Part shown: positions 50,318-58,333 of the stretch, piece after piece
Layout: each line of letters opens with the position of its first letter
Numbering within the stretch: position 1 is the first letter of the stretch
From: Halorussus vallis
GTDB taxonomy: Archaea; Halobacteriota; Halobacteria; Halobacteriales; Haladaptataceae
Length of the DNA stretch: 64,000 nucleotides
Assembly: GCF_024138165.1 (NCBI RefSeq)
Contig: NZ_CP100000.1
Coordinates: forward strand, 310,001-374,000
Reading direction: 5' to 3'
The notes under the pieces: model-generated
What the model was told of the DNA's origin: nothing
The model's database searches: none
Seen by the model: the letters and a program-made list of their open reading frames with translations, nothing else
Made by a program: the position numbers and the translations under genes

Positions 50318-51217
50318 ATGACTGAGACGATTTCGGTCGCGGTGCCGCGCAAGGGCCGGCCGCTGGAGGCGGTCCTCCAGCGCGTCGCCGAGCAGGCCGA
50401 CGCCCAGGGGGTCGCCGACGACGTCATCTCGACGCTCCGCTACGAGAAGGCGGTCACCAAGCGCGACCAGGAAGCCAACGAGGACGTCTACCAGCGCTTG
50501 GCCGACTACAGCCACCTCGGCGAGGAGACCGAACCCGACTACACCCTGCTCCGGGACGACCGGGCGGGCAAGCCCCGGCGCATCGTCTTCGACAGCGTGA
50601 CGGTTCCGGTCGGCGACGTGAACCTCCGACTGGTGGGCCGCGAGGAACCGTTCCGGGCGCTCCGCAAGCACGACTTCGCGCTCGGCTTCGACAGCGCCGA
50701 CCTCGTGCTGGAGGAGGTCGTCGAACTCCGTCCGGACCCATTGACCCGCATCGCCGACGTGAACGCCCGCATCGACCCCCACGACACCGACGTCCGAGTC
50801 GTGGCCGGGATGGGCGACACCGTCTACCACACGCTGATGGCGACCCCCGAGGCGCTCGGCCAGGGCCGCCAGCCCACCCGCGAGTTCCTCGCCGACTACG
50901 AGGGGCCGCTCTGCATCTCGCCGCGCTACGAGCGACTGGTCGAGGCCGTTCTCGGCACGCGCAACGCCGACTCGCTGGAGTTCTGCTACCCCGACGAGGA
51001 CGTCGAGGAGGAAGCCGCCATCGCCGAGGCGGGCGTCGGCGTCTACCTGACCGTCACCGGGTCGACGGCGCGCGACCACGGTCTGGTCGTCGGCGACGAA
51101 CTGTTCCCCAGCGAAACCGTGCTGATGGAGAACTACGAGGAGGCCGACGAGGCCGCAGAACGCGCAAAGGAGGTCTTCACGCGGGCGGAACTGGAGACCG
51201 AGATGGCGATTCACTGA
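50318..51217 (+). CDS. HisG-like protein (ATP phosphoribosyltransferase paralogue)
   Basis: This is a 299-residue protein. ISVAVPRKGRPLEAVLQRV resembles the HisG start (IAVPNKGRL), RALRKHDFALGFDSADLVLE resembles the substrate-binding GxDLV region, and AGVGVYLTVTGSTARDHGLV resembles the HisG phosphate loop block VSTGTTLRENGL. However, about 60 residues of the N-terminal half (ISTLRYEKAVTKRDQEANED) do not fit, and the C-terminal regulatory ACT-like domain is not recognised. It may be a diverged HisG, a short form needing HisZ, or a different periplasmic-binding-fold enzyme. The identity is moderate. Confidence 0.6.
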   Translation: MTETISVAVPRKGRPLEAVLQRVAEQADAQGVADDVISTLRYEKAVTKRDQEANEDVYQRLADYSHLGEETEPDYTLLRDDRAGKPRRIVFDSVTVPVGDVNLRLVGREEPFRALRKHDFALGFDSADLVLEEVVELRPDPLTRIADVNARIDPHDTDVRVVAGMGDTVYHTLMATPEALGQGRQPTREFLADYEGPLCISPRYERLVEAVLGTRNADSLEFCYPDEDVEEEAAIAEAGVGVYLTVTGSTARDHGLVVGDELFPSETVLMENYEEADEAAERAKEVFTRAELETEMAIH

Positions 51218-51383
51218 CCGATTTGATGCGGCTCGTCGCTCCACCAAAACCACGGTGTTCCTGTGGAATTTCGGGCGACTCTCGACGTTCCCGCCGCAGT
51301 TCACGGACGTAGGCCGGTCTGCTTCGGTCGGCCCGTGGAACTTCTCGTTCCGACTTCCGACCGCTGTCTGGATATAGCAGGAT

Positions 51384-51393
51384 ACAATTTATA
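51384..51393. promoter_or_regulatory. strong TATA-like block without a matching gene
   Basis: CAATTTATAC (51384-51393) is the best isolated TATA match in the 259-bp gap between the HisG-like and GNAT genes. On either strand it lacks a credible start codon about 27 nt downstream. A small RNA or an antisense transcript of a neighbouring 3' end is possible. Confidence 0.35.
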
Positions 51394-51476
51394 CCTCGCA
51401 TTTCGGACGTGGTTTTCGATTTCGAATTGGCCGTGAACAGCGAAGAGGACCGGTGACGTCGTGGAAATTGGCGTTT

Positions 51477-51920
51477 CTACTCCTCGTCGTCCAGCCTACA
51501 CGTCATCCGGACGAGTTCCTCGGTGCCACCTTCGGGAACCTCGAACTCGGGGCCGAAGACCTCGAACCCGACCGACTCGTAGAAGGGAACCAGCCCCTCT
51601 CGGCAGAGCAGCGAGAGGCCGACGACGGACTGGAGCTCGGGATGGTCGCGGATCGCTTCCATCAACTCCCTGCCGAGGCCGTCTCCGCGGCGGTCGGCGG
51701 CGACGACCACGTCGAAGACGTTCGCGTAGTAGGTGAAGTCGGTCAAGACGCGCCCCGCGGCGACGAGTTCGCCGTCGGCATCGATGCCGACGGCGAACTC
51801 GGTTTCCGCCAGCGCGGCGCGGACGTCCTCCGTTTCTCGGTCGGCCCACCACTCGTACTCCTCGTAGAGGGCGGTCAGCTCCTCGGCGTCTGCCGGAGCG
51901 AGGTCGCGCACGGTGCTCAT
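51477..51920 (-). CDS. GNAT-family N-acetyltransferase
   Basis: This 147-residue protein starts MSTVRDLAPADAEELTALYE. FDVVVAADRRGDGLGRELME carries the acetyl-CoA pyrophosphate loop (RRGDGLG, about residues 76-82), typical motif A. LLCREGLVPFYESVGFEVFG is motif B. It is a single-domain GNAT; the acceptor could be an amino acid, amine, antibiotic or protein N terminus. It is flanked by large gaps and appears monocistronic. Confidence 0.9.
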   Translation of the reverse strand: MSTVRDLAPADAEELTALYEEYEWWADRETEDVRAALAETEFAVGIDADGELVAAGRVLTDFTYYANVFDVVVAADRRGDGLGRELMEAIRDHPELQSVVGLSLLCREGLVPFYESVGFEVFGPEFEVPEGGTEELVRMTCRLDDEE

Positions 51921-52107
51921 TCGGCTCCGTGTTTCTCCCCCCGAGGAAAAGCTCCTCGGGTGGTGGGTGAATCGGTGTCAAAGTGAAGGGTCGGGGGAGT
52001 CGTTGGTCCACGGCCGACGCTAGGGACACGCTCTCGGGGCGTGAGAGCGCCCTGAGCTACCTCGTGGACAAGCCCATCGGAGTCCGCGGCCCGAGTGACG
52101 AATGCCG

Positions 52108-52154
52108 TCGGTCGAGACGAGAGCGACTGCGTGGCGCTCTGTCGTCTCGACCGA
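52108..52154. repeat. large imperfect hairpin
   Basis: Arms 52108-52125 and 52135-52154 pair over 13 bp plus 5 bp with a 2-nt bulge (loop actgcgtgg). It lies in the middle of the 714-bp gap. Confidence 0.55.
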
Positions 52155-52447
52155 GGTTTCTGATTACTGTGGCATCGACGCGGTTCCGTCGAGACGCCGT
52201 TCGACGTCCGTTCGCTCGTCCAACTACGTGACTCGACGCGCGAGAAAGACGACCATGGTCGAACGAGTGAAGTCGAATGCATCGACACGGGAACCACCCC
52301 CGTTTCGGACGACGAGCGAACCCGCGGTTCCGCCGTTGCCCGGCCGCGCAAAAACTCCCTAAAATATGATATGTGTCGCGTTCTACTTCTGTTCGACTCG
52401 AACGCGACGCGTTCGAGTTTCTTCTTCGAGACGAGCACCGGATCGAG

Positions 52448-52598
52448 TAATCCACCCTCGTGGCACTTCCACCGGAGAATTTCTAATCAGTCTTTGTAGG
52501 ACTTCGACTCCATAAATCACTCTCCGTGGCACATCCTTTCTGCGCTTTTCCGGCACTACGGCAGAAGATAAGGTCACTTATCCGTACTCGTGGGACAG
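52448..52598. repeat. three degenerate 21-bp iterons about 65 bp apart
   Basis: TAATCCACCCTCGTGGCACTT (52448-52468, 21 bp), AAATCACTCTCCGTGGCACAT (52514-52534, 21 bp) and TTATCCGTACTCGTGGGACAG (52578-52598, 21 bp) share the pattern WAATC...CGTGGCAC. Spacing is 66 and 64 bp, about six helical turns. They end 37 bp before the DUF5805 start and look like an array of protein binding sites. Confidence 0.5.
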
Positions 52599-52634
52599 AT
52601 TGATGTACCGGGGGTGAGAGGGTCCGAACGACCG

Positions 52635-53036
52635 ATGAGCGAGGGTTCCGACACCGACCGCGCCGTGGTGAAGACGTTCGTCCCCCAATATCAAAAATCC
52701 GAGTGGAAGCGTCACGCCGACGAACTCGACATGAGCCAGAGCGAGTTCGTCAGATCGATGGTACAGGCCGGGAGACGCGGGTTCTCGGTCGAAAATTCGG
52801 AGAACCGTTCGGAAGGCGGTTCTCCACCCTCCGACCCCGGGGGTGACGGCCTCGAAACACGCCTCCTCGCGCTTCTCGATTCGGCCGACCACCTGTCGTG
52901 GGACCAACTAGTCGAGGAACTGGCCGGCGACTTCGAAGACCGACTGGAGGATACACTCCAGCGACTCCAGAACGAGAACCGCGTCCAGTACAGCGGCCGC
53001 CGAGGCGGCTACACGGTGGTGGGCGATGGCGAGTAG
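52635..53036 (+). CDS. DUF5805 domain protein
   Basis: This is a 133-residue protein. The start taken is the ATG giving MSEGSDTDRAVVKTFVPQYQ, because the upstream in-frame stretch overlaps the third iteron. Residues about 8-40 (VKTFVPQYQKSEWKRHADEL, DMSQSEFVRSMVQAGRR) resemble a ribbon-helix-helix-type DNA-binding unit. A variable Ser/Gly linker contains a small inverted repeat (52799-52825). The C-terminal half, LETRLLALLDSADHLSWDQL, looks like a winged-helix domain. In haloarchaea this family is regularly paired with a tyrosine recombinase, as here (11-nt overlap), so it may control or guide recombination. Confidence 0.85.
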   Translation: MSEGSDTDRAVVKTFVPQYQKSEWKRHADELDMSQSEFVRSMVQAGRRGFSVENSENRSEGGSPPSDPGGDGLETRLLALLDSADHLSWDQLVEELAGDFEDRLEDTLQRLQNENRVQYSGRRGGYTVVGDGE

Positions 53037-54087
53037 CCGACCGACTGGCGGCGAGGTCGAAACCGACGACCCCGTGGGTTACTTCCTCGAAGACCTCCGG
53101 TTCCACGGCAAGAGCGAGCGCACCCGCGAGTACTACGAGCGAGTGCTCCGGGAGTTCGAGGCGTTCCTCGGCGACCCCGACCGCAACCCCGGCGGCGTCT
53201 CGCTCGCACCGGGCGAGGCCACCCAGCGCGAGTGCATGGCGTGGGTCCACAGCCTCCGAGGCGACCTCGCCGAGAGCACCATCGCGACGTACGCCTCCTA
53301 CCTCCACCGCTTCTACGCCTACATGACCCAGGTCGGGGCGTTCGACTCGAATCCGATGGCGCTCGTCGCCGAGGAGATGACCGAGTCCATCGACAAGGAC
53401 CCCACCCGCCGGGAGATCTCGGTCGAGCAGATGCGGGGGTTCGTCGCCGGCATCGGCCACCCCCTCGAACGCGCGGCGGTCGTCACGTTGCTGAAGACCG
53501 GGATGCGTGTCGGCGAACTCTGTAACCTCGACCTGCGAGACCTGCGACTTACCGGCGAGGCCGCGGAGGTATACGACCTCGGCTCGCGGCCCGCGCTCGA
53601 CGGTCGCGGCGAGTCGCTGTTCGTCGCAAGCGACGTGGGTCGCGGCGACGTGGTCAACGGCGAGGAGCGGTCGGCCGCCAACAAGCGAAAGCGCGACACC
53701 GTGATTCCGGTGGACGCCGAACTCGCGGCCGAACTCGCCCGCTGGCTGGCAATTCGCCCCGACACCGTCTCGGAGGCCGAACCGCTGTTCGTGAGCACGC
53801 GCCGCCAGTGGGGCCGCCGGCTCACCCCGCAGATGGTCCGCAACGCCGTCGAAACCCACGCCCGCGAGGCCGGGTGGTACCGCGAGGGCGGCGGCGCCGA
53901 GGAGAACGTCACGCCCCACTACTTCCGGCACTTCTTCACGACCCACCTCCGGGACAGAACCGGCGACAGGGGCATCGTGAAGTACCTCCGCGGGGACGTG
54001 GCCGAAGACATCATCGACACCTACACCCACAACTGGGGCGACCGAGTGCGCGAGGTGTACGAGGCGAACGTCTACTCGCTGTTCTGA
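53026..54087 (+). CDS. XerC/D-like tyrosine recombinase
   Basis: This 353-residue protein has an N-terminal SAM-like DNA-binding domain (residues about 15-105, TREYYERVLREFEAFLGD). Its catalytic domain has the RKHRHY set: R161 in LKTGMRVGELCNL, a lysine in KRKRDTVIPVD, H298 and R301 in PHYFRHFFTTHL, H335 in IIDTYTHNW and Y345 in VREVYEANVY (Y350 is a second candidate). It starts inside DUF5805 with an 11-nt overlap, so the two are translated together. The pair is chromosomal in many haloarchaea and probably not an integrase of a provirus. Confidence 0.9.
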   Translation: MASSRPTGGEVETDDPVGYFLEDLRFHGKSERTREYYERVLREFEAFLGDPDRNPGGVSLAPGEATQRECMAWVHSLRGDLAESTIATYASYLHRFYAYMTQVGAFDSNPMALVAEEMTESIDKDPTRREISVEQMRGFVAGIGHPLERAAVVTLLKTGMRVGELCNLDLRDLRLTGEAAEVYDLGSRPALDGRGESLFVASDVGRGDVVNGEERSAANKRKRDTVIPVDAELAAELARWLAIRPDTVSEAEPLFVSTRRQWGRRLTPQMVRNAVETHAREAGWYREGGGAEENVTPHYFRHFFTTHLRDRTGDRGIVKYLRGDVAEDIIDTYTHNWGDRVREVYEANVYSLF

Positions 54088-54344
54088 GTCGAAAGCGCCG
54101 CTTCCGCCGGTGAAAGTTTCGCGGAATTCCGTCTTATCGGCGACTCCTAAACCATATGTTGCTACATTCATCACGAGGGGCGCAGTCGAACTTCGATTCG
54201 GATTCGGGCTCGATGGGCGCACCTGGTCTGTGCAGAACGGTCGTCCGCACCGATAATCGAATTACAGCGCGAAAGAAGTCCCGGAGCGTCCGTTTCGCCG
54301 GGTGACCCCGGAAAGTACTTGCCCGTCGTTTCGCAACGAATCGC

Positions 54345-54848
54345 ATGCAACGGCGAGCCCTCCTCTCCTCACTCGGTGCTCTCGGAGCCGTGAATCTCTC
54401 CGGCTGTCTCGGGAGCCTGACGGCCGAAGAAACGACGACGACGCTCGCCTGGCTCGCGATTTACAACTACGACGAGAATCGCGGTCATCGAATCGACGTC
54501 CACGTCGAGCGAGACAGCGAGGTCGTCCACGAGTCGACCCACACCGTAGAGCGGAACCGGGAAGAGCGGATTCCCGCTGTCTCCGGCGCCATGGTGGAGT
54601 GTACGTGGGACGACATCGCGGGGCGGTACGTCGTCTTCGCCCGGACCGACGGCGGCGAATGGGTCGAGCAGGACCTCGTCGAAGCGTACGAACACCATCC
54701 CGGGTGCGTTACCGCCACGGTCGAGCACCACGGTGACGACGACTTCAGAGTGATGGTTCGTAACGACTGTAGCAACGTCGACGGCTACGTGGGCGGTTGT
54801 CCGGCCTACAAAGACCCCGAGACGACGACCGACGAGACGGAAGCGTAG
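54345..54848 (+). CDS. small lipoprotein of unknown function
   Basis: This 167-residue protein has the lipobox LSGC at residues 18-21 after MQRRALLSSLGALGAVNLSG; there is no twin-arginine followed by a long h-region typical of Tat, though RR at 3-4 could serve. The mature part is beta-rich (HRIDVHVERDSEVVHESTH, GRYVVFARTDGGEWVEQDLV) with cysteines in MVECTWDD, PGCVTATV, NDCSN and GGCPAY, which may form disulfides. It probably sits on the outer face of the membrane. It is convergent with the PolB2 gene. Confidence 0.75.
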   Translation: MQRRALLSSLGALGAVNLSGCLGSLTAEETTTTLAWLAIYNYDENRGHRIDVHVERDSEVVHESTHTVERNREERIPAVSGAMVECTWDDIAGRYVVFARTDGGEWVEQDLVEAYEHHPGCVTATVEHHGDDDFRVMVRNDCSNVDGYVGGCPAYKDPETTTDETEA

Positions 54849-54877
54849 CCGGCTAGTGTCGCGAACCGACGCGTCGG

Positions 54878-57037
54878 TCAGCCGTCTCCGAACGCCGACA
54901 GCCGGACTTCCTCCACGTCGCGCAAGTAGCGCCGAATCCGCGCGCGGTCCCAGCCCAGCGGCGAAACCACGCTCTCGGCCGCCCGAATCAGGCGGTCCTC
55001 GTAGAACTCGACGTCGTAGGGCGTTTCCTCGTCGAGTTCGAAGTCCAGGCGCACGCGCTCGCGCGAGCGCGCCGAGTCGTCGACGACGACGAAGTCGAAC
55101 GACTGGCCCTGTCGCGGGTCGAGTCCGGCCGCCTTCGCGCGGTCGAGCGCCGCCACCGTTCGGGTTCGCCGGCGGTACGCCTCCGGACGCTTGAACGCCC
55201 GGGTCGTGACCAGCAAGTCCTCGGTCGGAACGTCGCCCGCCCGAAGTTCGCCGAGTCGGCGTTTCAGCGCGTCGCAGACCGGTTCGGGCTTTCGGTGGCG
55301 GTCGACCGCCCGGAGGAGTTCCCGCTGGGTGTCCGCGACGAACGCCGGGGTGGACCGCTGGCGAGCCTCGATGCCCCGAACCTTGTACTCGTCGGCGTCG
55401 CGTTCCTTGCCGAAGTACCGGTTGAGCGCGCCCGCCGACGAGTCGCGCTTCGGGACGAAGCAGATCCAGTCGTACGTCGCCTCGTGTTCGAGTCGAACAC
55501 CGACGTCGGCGGTGACCGCCTCGGTCACCGCCGAGAGCGGCGTCGGGTCGCGGTCTTCGACGGGCGTCACCCAGAGGCTGTCGACGATGCCGTGGACGAC
55601 CCGCCAGCCCTCTGCCTCGAACGCCTCCTTGGCTCGCAGGAGCACGTCGCGGGCGACGGCGTTGATGGCCTCGTGACACTCGATGCGGCCGAACTTCGCG
55701 TTCCGGTAGCCCTGGTAGCCAAAACAGGAAACCAGAATCCACTTGATGGCGCTGGCGGTCCGCCGGAGGTCGGCCTCCCGGTCGGGGTCGTCGGTTTCGC
55801 GGGCCTCGCGCTTCATCCGCGCGCGGTCGTCCAACAGCGGTCGGAGCACGTCGGGGAGGAACCCCCGGTCGTCGCAGACGCTGTACCCCAGTTCGGGCAC
55901 GTCCTCGCGGTCGGCGTGGCAGTCGCAGCAGACGGTGTCGGGCGAGACGTTGTACCGACAGATGACGTTGGGGTACAGCGACGCGAAGTCGACCTCGTAG
56001 ACCCCCTCGTGGAGGCCGACCTCCGGCGAGAAGGTGAACCCGCCGCGGTCGGCGGCGTGGAGCGTCCGCACGTCCTTGAACGCCTCCGGTTCCCACTTGT
56101 TCCACGGAATCAGCACGTCGCGGTCGCGGGCCTCGCGGATTTGAATCGCAGTGAGCACGGTGCCGATGCTGGCCCGGCCAACCTCCTGAATCGGCTGCCA
56201 CGACCGCGAAACCAGGTACTCCAGGCCGGCGAGTCCGGCCTGCCCCCAGAGGAAACTGTTCGAGGCGTCCACGACGGCCCGGCCCGGTACGTCGTATCCG
56301 CCGCGCGAGCGACCGACTCGGCCGTCGCTTCCGGCGGTACCGCTCCCGTCGGTGTCACCCTCGTCGGTGTCGGCTCCTCCCGTCTCCCGCTCGGGACGTC
56401 GACCGAGTGCGAACTCCTCGCGGCCGTGTTCGTCGGCCTTCTCGGCGAGCAACGCGAGGAGTTCGCCGTGGCTCACGACGAGTACGTCGGGGTCGGCGTC
56501 CGCGAGTCGGTGCTCGACCACCTCCAACATCACGTCCTCGGTGGCTCTGAGGAAGTCGCCGTCGACGGTGAGTCGCGAAATGTCGCGGTCGGCGAGTCGC
56601 TTGCGGGTCGTCCCGAGTTCGAGCGTCCGGAGGTCGACGTCCTCGGGCGTCGTCGGGTCGGTGCCGGTGTCGATGCAGTAGCGGAACTGCGGCGAGAGGT
56701 CGACATCGAACAGTCGGAACGTTCCCGGCGGATACTCGCCGCGTTCGTGGACGCCGCGAATCTCGCGGGCGAGCGTTCGGACCTCGTCCACCCGGGCGAG
56801 GTCGGCGCGCAGGACGAGTTCGCGCTCGTCGGCCCGCAAGTCGACGTAGCGTTCCTCGAAGGCGGTCCCGACGACCTTCGGATCGGCGTCTAGACGCGCC
56901 CGCAGGTCGGCGAGTTTCGACCGCTCGGCGGCGACGAACAGCGCAGGTTCGTACTCGTCGTTTCGCCGGGTCGTCACGCCGTCTTCGGTGCGGTGCCACT
57001 CCACGACCGCGTCGTCGTAGAAGTCGACTTTGAACAT
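54878..57037 (-). CDS. polB2: PolB2-clade family-B DNA polymerase with altered motif C
   Basis: This 719-residue protein has motif A YEVDFASLYPNVI (D350), motif B AIKWILVSCFGYQGYRNAKF (K432) and motif C VHGIVDSLWV. In motif C the first Asp of DTDS is Ile484, while D486 is kept. It is short for a replicative PolB, and no intact exonuclease motifs were found. The archaeal PolB2 group has been described as containing disrupted polymerase motifs, although crenarchaeal members have been reported active in translesion synthesis. Residues about 220-245 are an acidic insertion. CCDCH...C (residues about 370-388) may bind zinc. It is the third gene of a three-gene operon (1-nt gap). Confidence 0.88.
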   Translation of the reverse strand: MFKVDFYDDAVVEWHRTEDGVTTRRNDEYEPALFVAAERSKLADLRARLDADPKVVGTAFEERYVDLRADERELVLRADLARVDEVRTLAREIRGVHERGEYPPGTFRLFDVDLSPQFRYCIDTGTDPTTPEDVDLRTLELGTTRKRLADRDISRLTVDGDFLRATEDVMLEVVEHRLADADPDVLVVSHGELLALLAEKADEHGREEFALGRRPERETGGADTDEGDTDGSGTAGSDGRVGRSRGGYDVPGRAVVDASNSFLWGQAGLAGLEYLVSRSWQPIQEVGRASIGTVLTAIQIREARDRDVLIPWNKWEPEAFKDVRTLHAADRGGFTFSPEVGLHEGVYEVDFASLYPNVICRYNVSPDTVCCDCHADREDVPELGYSVCDDRGFLPDVLRPLLDDRARMKREARETDDPDREADLRRTASAIKWILVSCFGYQGYRNAKFGRIECHEAINAVARDVLLRAKEAFEAEGWRVVHGIVDSLWVTPVEDRDPTPLSAVTEAVTADVGVRLEHEATYDWICFVPKRDSSAGALNRYFGKERDADEYKVRGIEARQRSTPAFVADTQRELLRAVDRHRKPEPVCDALKRRLGELRAGDVPTEDLLVTTRAFKRPEAYRRRTRTVAALDRAKAAGLDPRQGQSFDFVVVDDSARSRERVRLDFELDEETPYDVEFYEDRLIRAAESVVSPLGWDRARIRRYLRDVEEVRLSAFGDG

Positions 57038-57038
57038 G

Positions 57039-57347
57039 TTACTCGGCGGGTCGGTCCGGGGTCGGCTCCGGGTCGGCGCCGTCGTCCTCGTCCGATTCCG
57101 TCGCGGCGTCGAGGCGCCGCCGGAGTCGACGAATCTCGACCTCCTGGGACAACAGCACCGACAGCACGAACGCGCGTTCTGGGTCGGCGGCGTTCATGTA
57201 TCCCGCGGCGTCGGCGTGCTCGCGGGCGCGGTCGAACAGTCGGTCGAAGTGGGGTTTGTACCGACGGCGGAGTCCCCGGCGGTAGGCCGACCAGTCGTCC
57301 TCGTAGCGGTCGAGGAAATCTCGGAAGGTGGGGTTGGTCCGACCCAT
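57039..57347 (-). CDS. small helical protein of the PolB2 operon
   Basis: This 102-residue protein reads MGRTNPTFRDFLDRYEDDWS, with helical FDRLFDRAREHADAAGYMNA and a coiled-coil-like VLSVLLSQEVEIRRLRRRLD. The C terminus is acidic and disordered. It overlaps neither neighbour: 1 nt separates it from the RecA-like gene upstream and 1 nt from polB2. It may tether the RecA-like protein to the polymerase. The family is specific to this operon type. Confidence 0.75.
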   Translation of the reverse strand: MGRTNPTFRDFLDRYEDDWSAYRRGLRRRYKPHFDRLFDRAREHADAAGYMNAADPERAFVLSVLLSQEVEIRRLRRRLDAATESDEDDGADPEPTPDRPAE

Positions 57348-57348
57348 G

Positions 57349-58026
57349 CTACACCTCGCCCGCGACGAGTCCGGCGGCCGTCGCCGCGGCGACCGGGTCG
57401 TCCTCGGCCACCGCGCCGAGCAACTCGACCCAGTAGGGGATGGTGGTCTGCCAGAAGCCGTCGTCGAGGTAGACGGTCGTCTCGAAGTCGTCGCTCGCGT
57501 ACCGAAGTCCCGCATCCGTCCGCGTGCACTCGATTTCGGCGTCGGCGTAATCGGCGACGAGGGCGGCCGTTTCGGCGTCGGCCCCCTCGGCCGTGACCAC
57601 CACCGGGAGGTCGAGCGCGCTAGCGAGTTCGGCGAGGACGGCGAGCGACGCGGAGAGCAGGTCCCGGCCCTCCCGGTCGGGCAGGTCGTCGTCCCGGTAG
57701 AGCGACGCGACGCAGGGCGCGACGACGAGCGCGGTCGACGGCGACGCCCGCCGGGCGGCCGCCCGCACGAGCGAGTGGTGCTGGTAGGCCGTGAACGCGC
57801 GAGCGACTCGGACCCCGTCGAGTCGTCGCCGACCCGGCGCGAGTTCGTGGAGCGCGTAGGTCGAGGCCTGGTTTCGCGCGTCGACCCACAGCGTCTCTCC
57901 GGTCCGCTCGCCCAGTTCGTGGAGGGCGAGTCGGTGGAGCGCGGTCGAGCGCCGTGAGGGCCGTTCGAGCACCGTCAGTCCCGGTTCCAAGCGTGGCAAC
58001 GTCTTCGAGTGGGTTCCTCCCGTCAT
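57349..58026 (-). CDS. RecA-fold protein lacking Walker A residues
   Basis: This 225-residue protein starts MTGGTHSKTLPRLEPGLTVL. The RadA/RecA core pattern is recognisable in DGVRVARAFTAYQHHSLVRAAA and TALVVAPCVASLYRDDDL, but where RadA has G-E-x-G-x-G-K-T this protein has ERPSRRSTAL (residues 21-30), so the glycines and the P-loop lysine are gone. It therefore probably cannot hydrolyse ATP in the normal way. It is the promoter-proximal gene of the PolB2 operon. The pairing recalls bacterial ImuA (RecA-like) with translesion polymerases. Confidence 0.8.
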   Translation of the reverse strand: MTGGTHSKTLPRLEPGLTVLERPSRRSTALHRLALHELGERTGETLWVDARNQASTYALHELAPGRRRLDGVRVARAFTAYQHHSLVRAAARRASPSTALVVAPCVASLYRDDDLPDREGRDLLSASLAVLAELASALDLPVVVTAEGADAETAALVADYADAEIECTRTDAGLRYASDDFETTVYLDDGFWQTTIPYWVELLGAVAEDDPVAAATAAGLVAGEV

Positions 58027-58042
58027 AGCACCTCTCCACTCA

Positions 58043-58072
58043 CCGATAAATCGGAGTACCGTTTAACGGTAC
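58043..58072 (-). promoter_or_regulatory. PolB2-operon promoter and operator-like dyad
   Basis: ATTTATC (minus strand, 58051-58045) is a TATA-like box centred 22 nt before the operon ATG. Just upstream lies a perfect 8-bp-arm dyad, 58056-58063 and 58065-58072, around one base. A smaller dyad CCGAT/ATCGG (58043-58047/58050-58054) overlaps the TATA box. This layout suits a repressor covering the BRE/TATA region. Confidence 0.55.
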
Positions 58073-58296
58073 GCCGTCCGCGGAGTGAAAGTGAAACTGG
58101 AGCGTCGGGGCGGAACGCGGCAGCTCGCTCCCGTAGACGGGCGTTCAGGGGGTCTGCTCGGCGGTGAAAGTGGTCGGATGACGGGAAGGGTGGCGCGACC
58201 GGGCGAGTGGCCTAGTGCGCCGGCCGGGGTTCGTGATGAGTGCGGGTGCGGCGTTAGTGTGCTGGAGCCGATTCGGGATTCCGCGAACGGAAGCAA

Positions 58297-58333
58297 GCGT
58301 CCGGGCGGCGCTCGGCGAACGCCGCCCGGACGC
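58297..58333. terminator. 14-bp-arm hairpin in the Nudix-PolB2 gap
   Basis: Arms 58297-58310 and 58320-58333 pair perfectly around a 9-nt loop. It lies about 280 bp past the Nudix gene's stop and about 230 bp upstream of the PolB2 operon's first TATA box. Confidence 0.4.

Larger units (their letters stand above)
51921..52634. other. large gap before the DUF5805-recombinase operon (714 bp)
   Basis: Open frames here have codon usage and composition unlike protein. The gap holds hairpins (about 52,030-52,055 and 52,108-52,154), a TATA-like AT block (AAAATATGATATG, about 52,362-52,375) and three degenerate iterons (see below). This density of structure is unusual. Confidence 0.55.

Noticed and set aside
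46025-51304. A continuous open frame of about 1759 codons on the minus strand
   Set aside because: Only 46025-46957 reads as protein (BNR propeller). The rest is antisense to well-supported plus-strand genes; GC-rich coding strands commonly leave the complementary frame open.
51917-52438. A 173-codon minus-strand frame in the 714-bp gap
   Set aside because: Serine/arginine-rich, not acidic, with no recognisable structure and no conserved start; looks like a chance open frame.
53026-54087. Integrase as evidence of a provirus or integrated plasmid
   Set aside because: The recombinase is paired with DUF5805 and no phage, tRNA or att duplication is seen around it; the region has normal composition.
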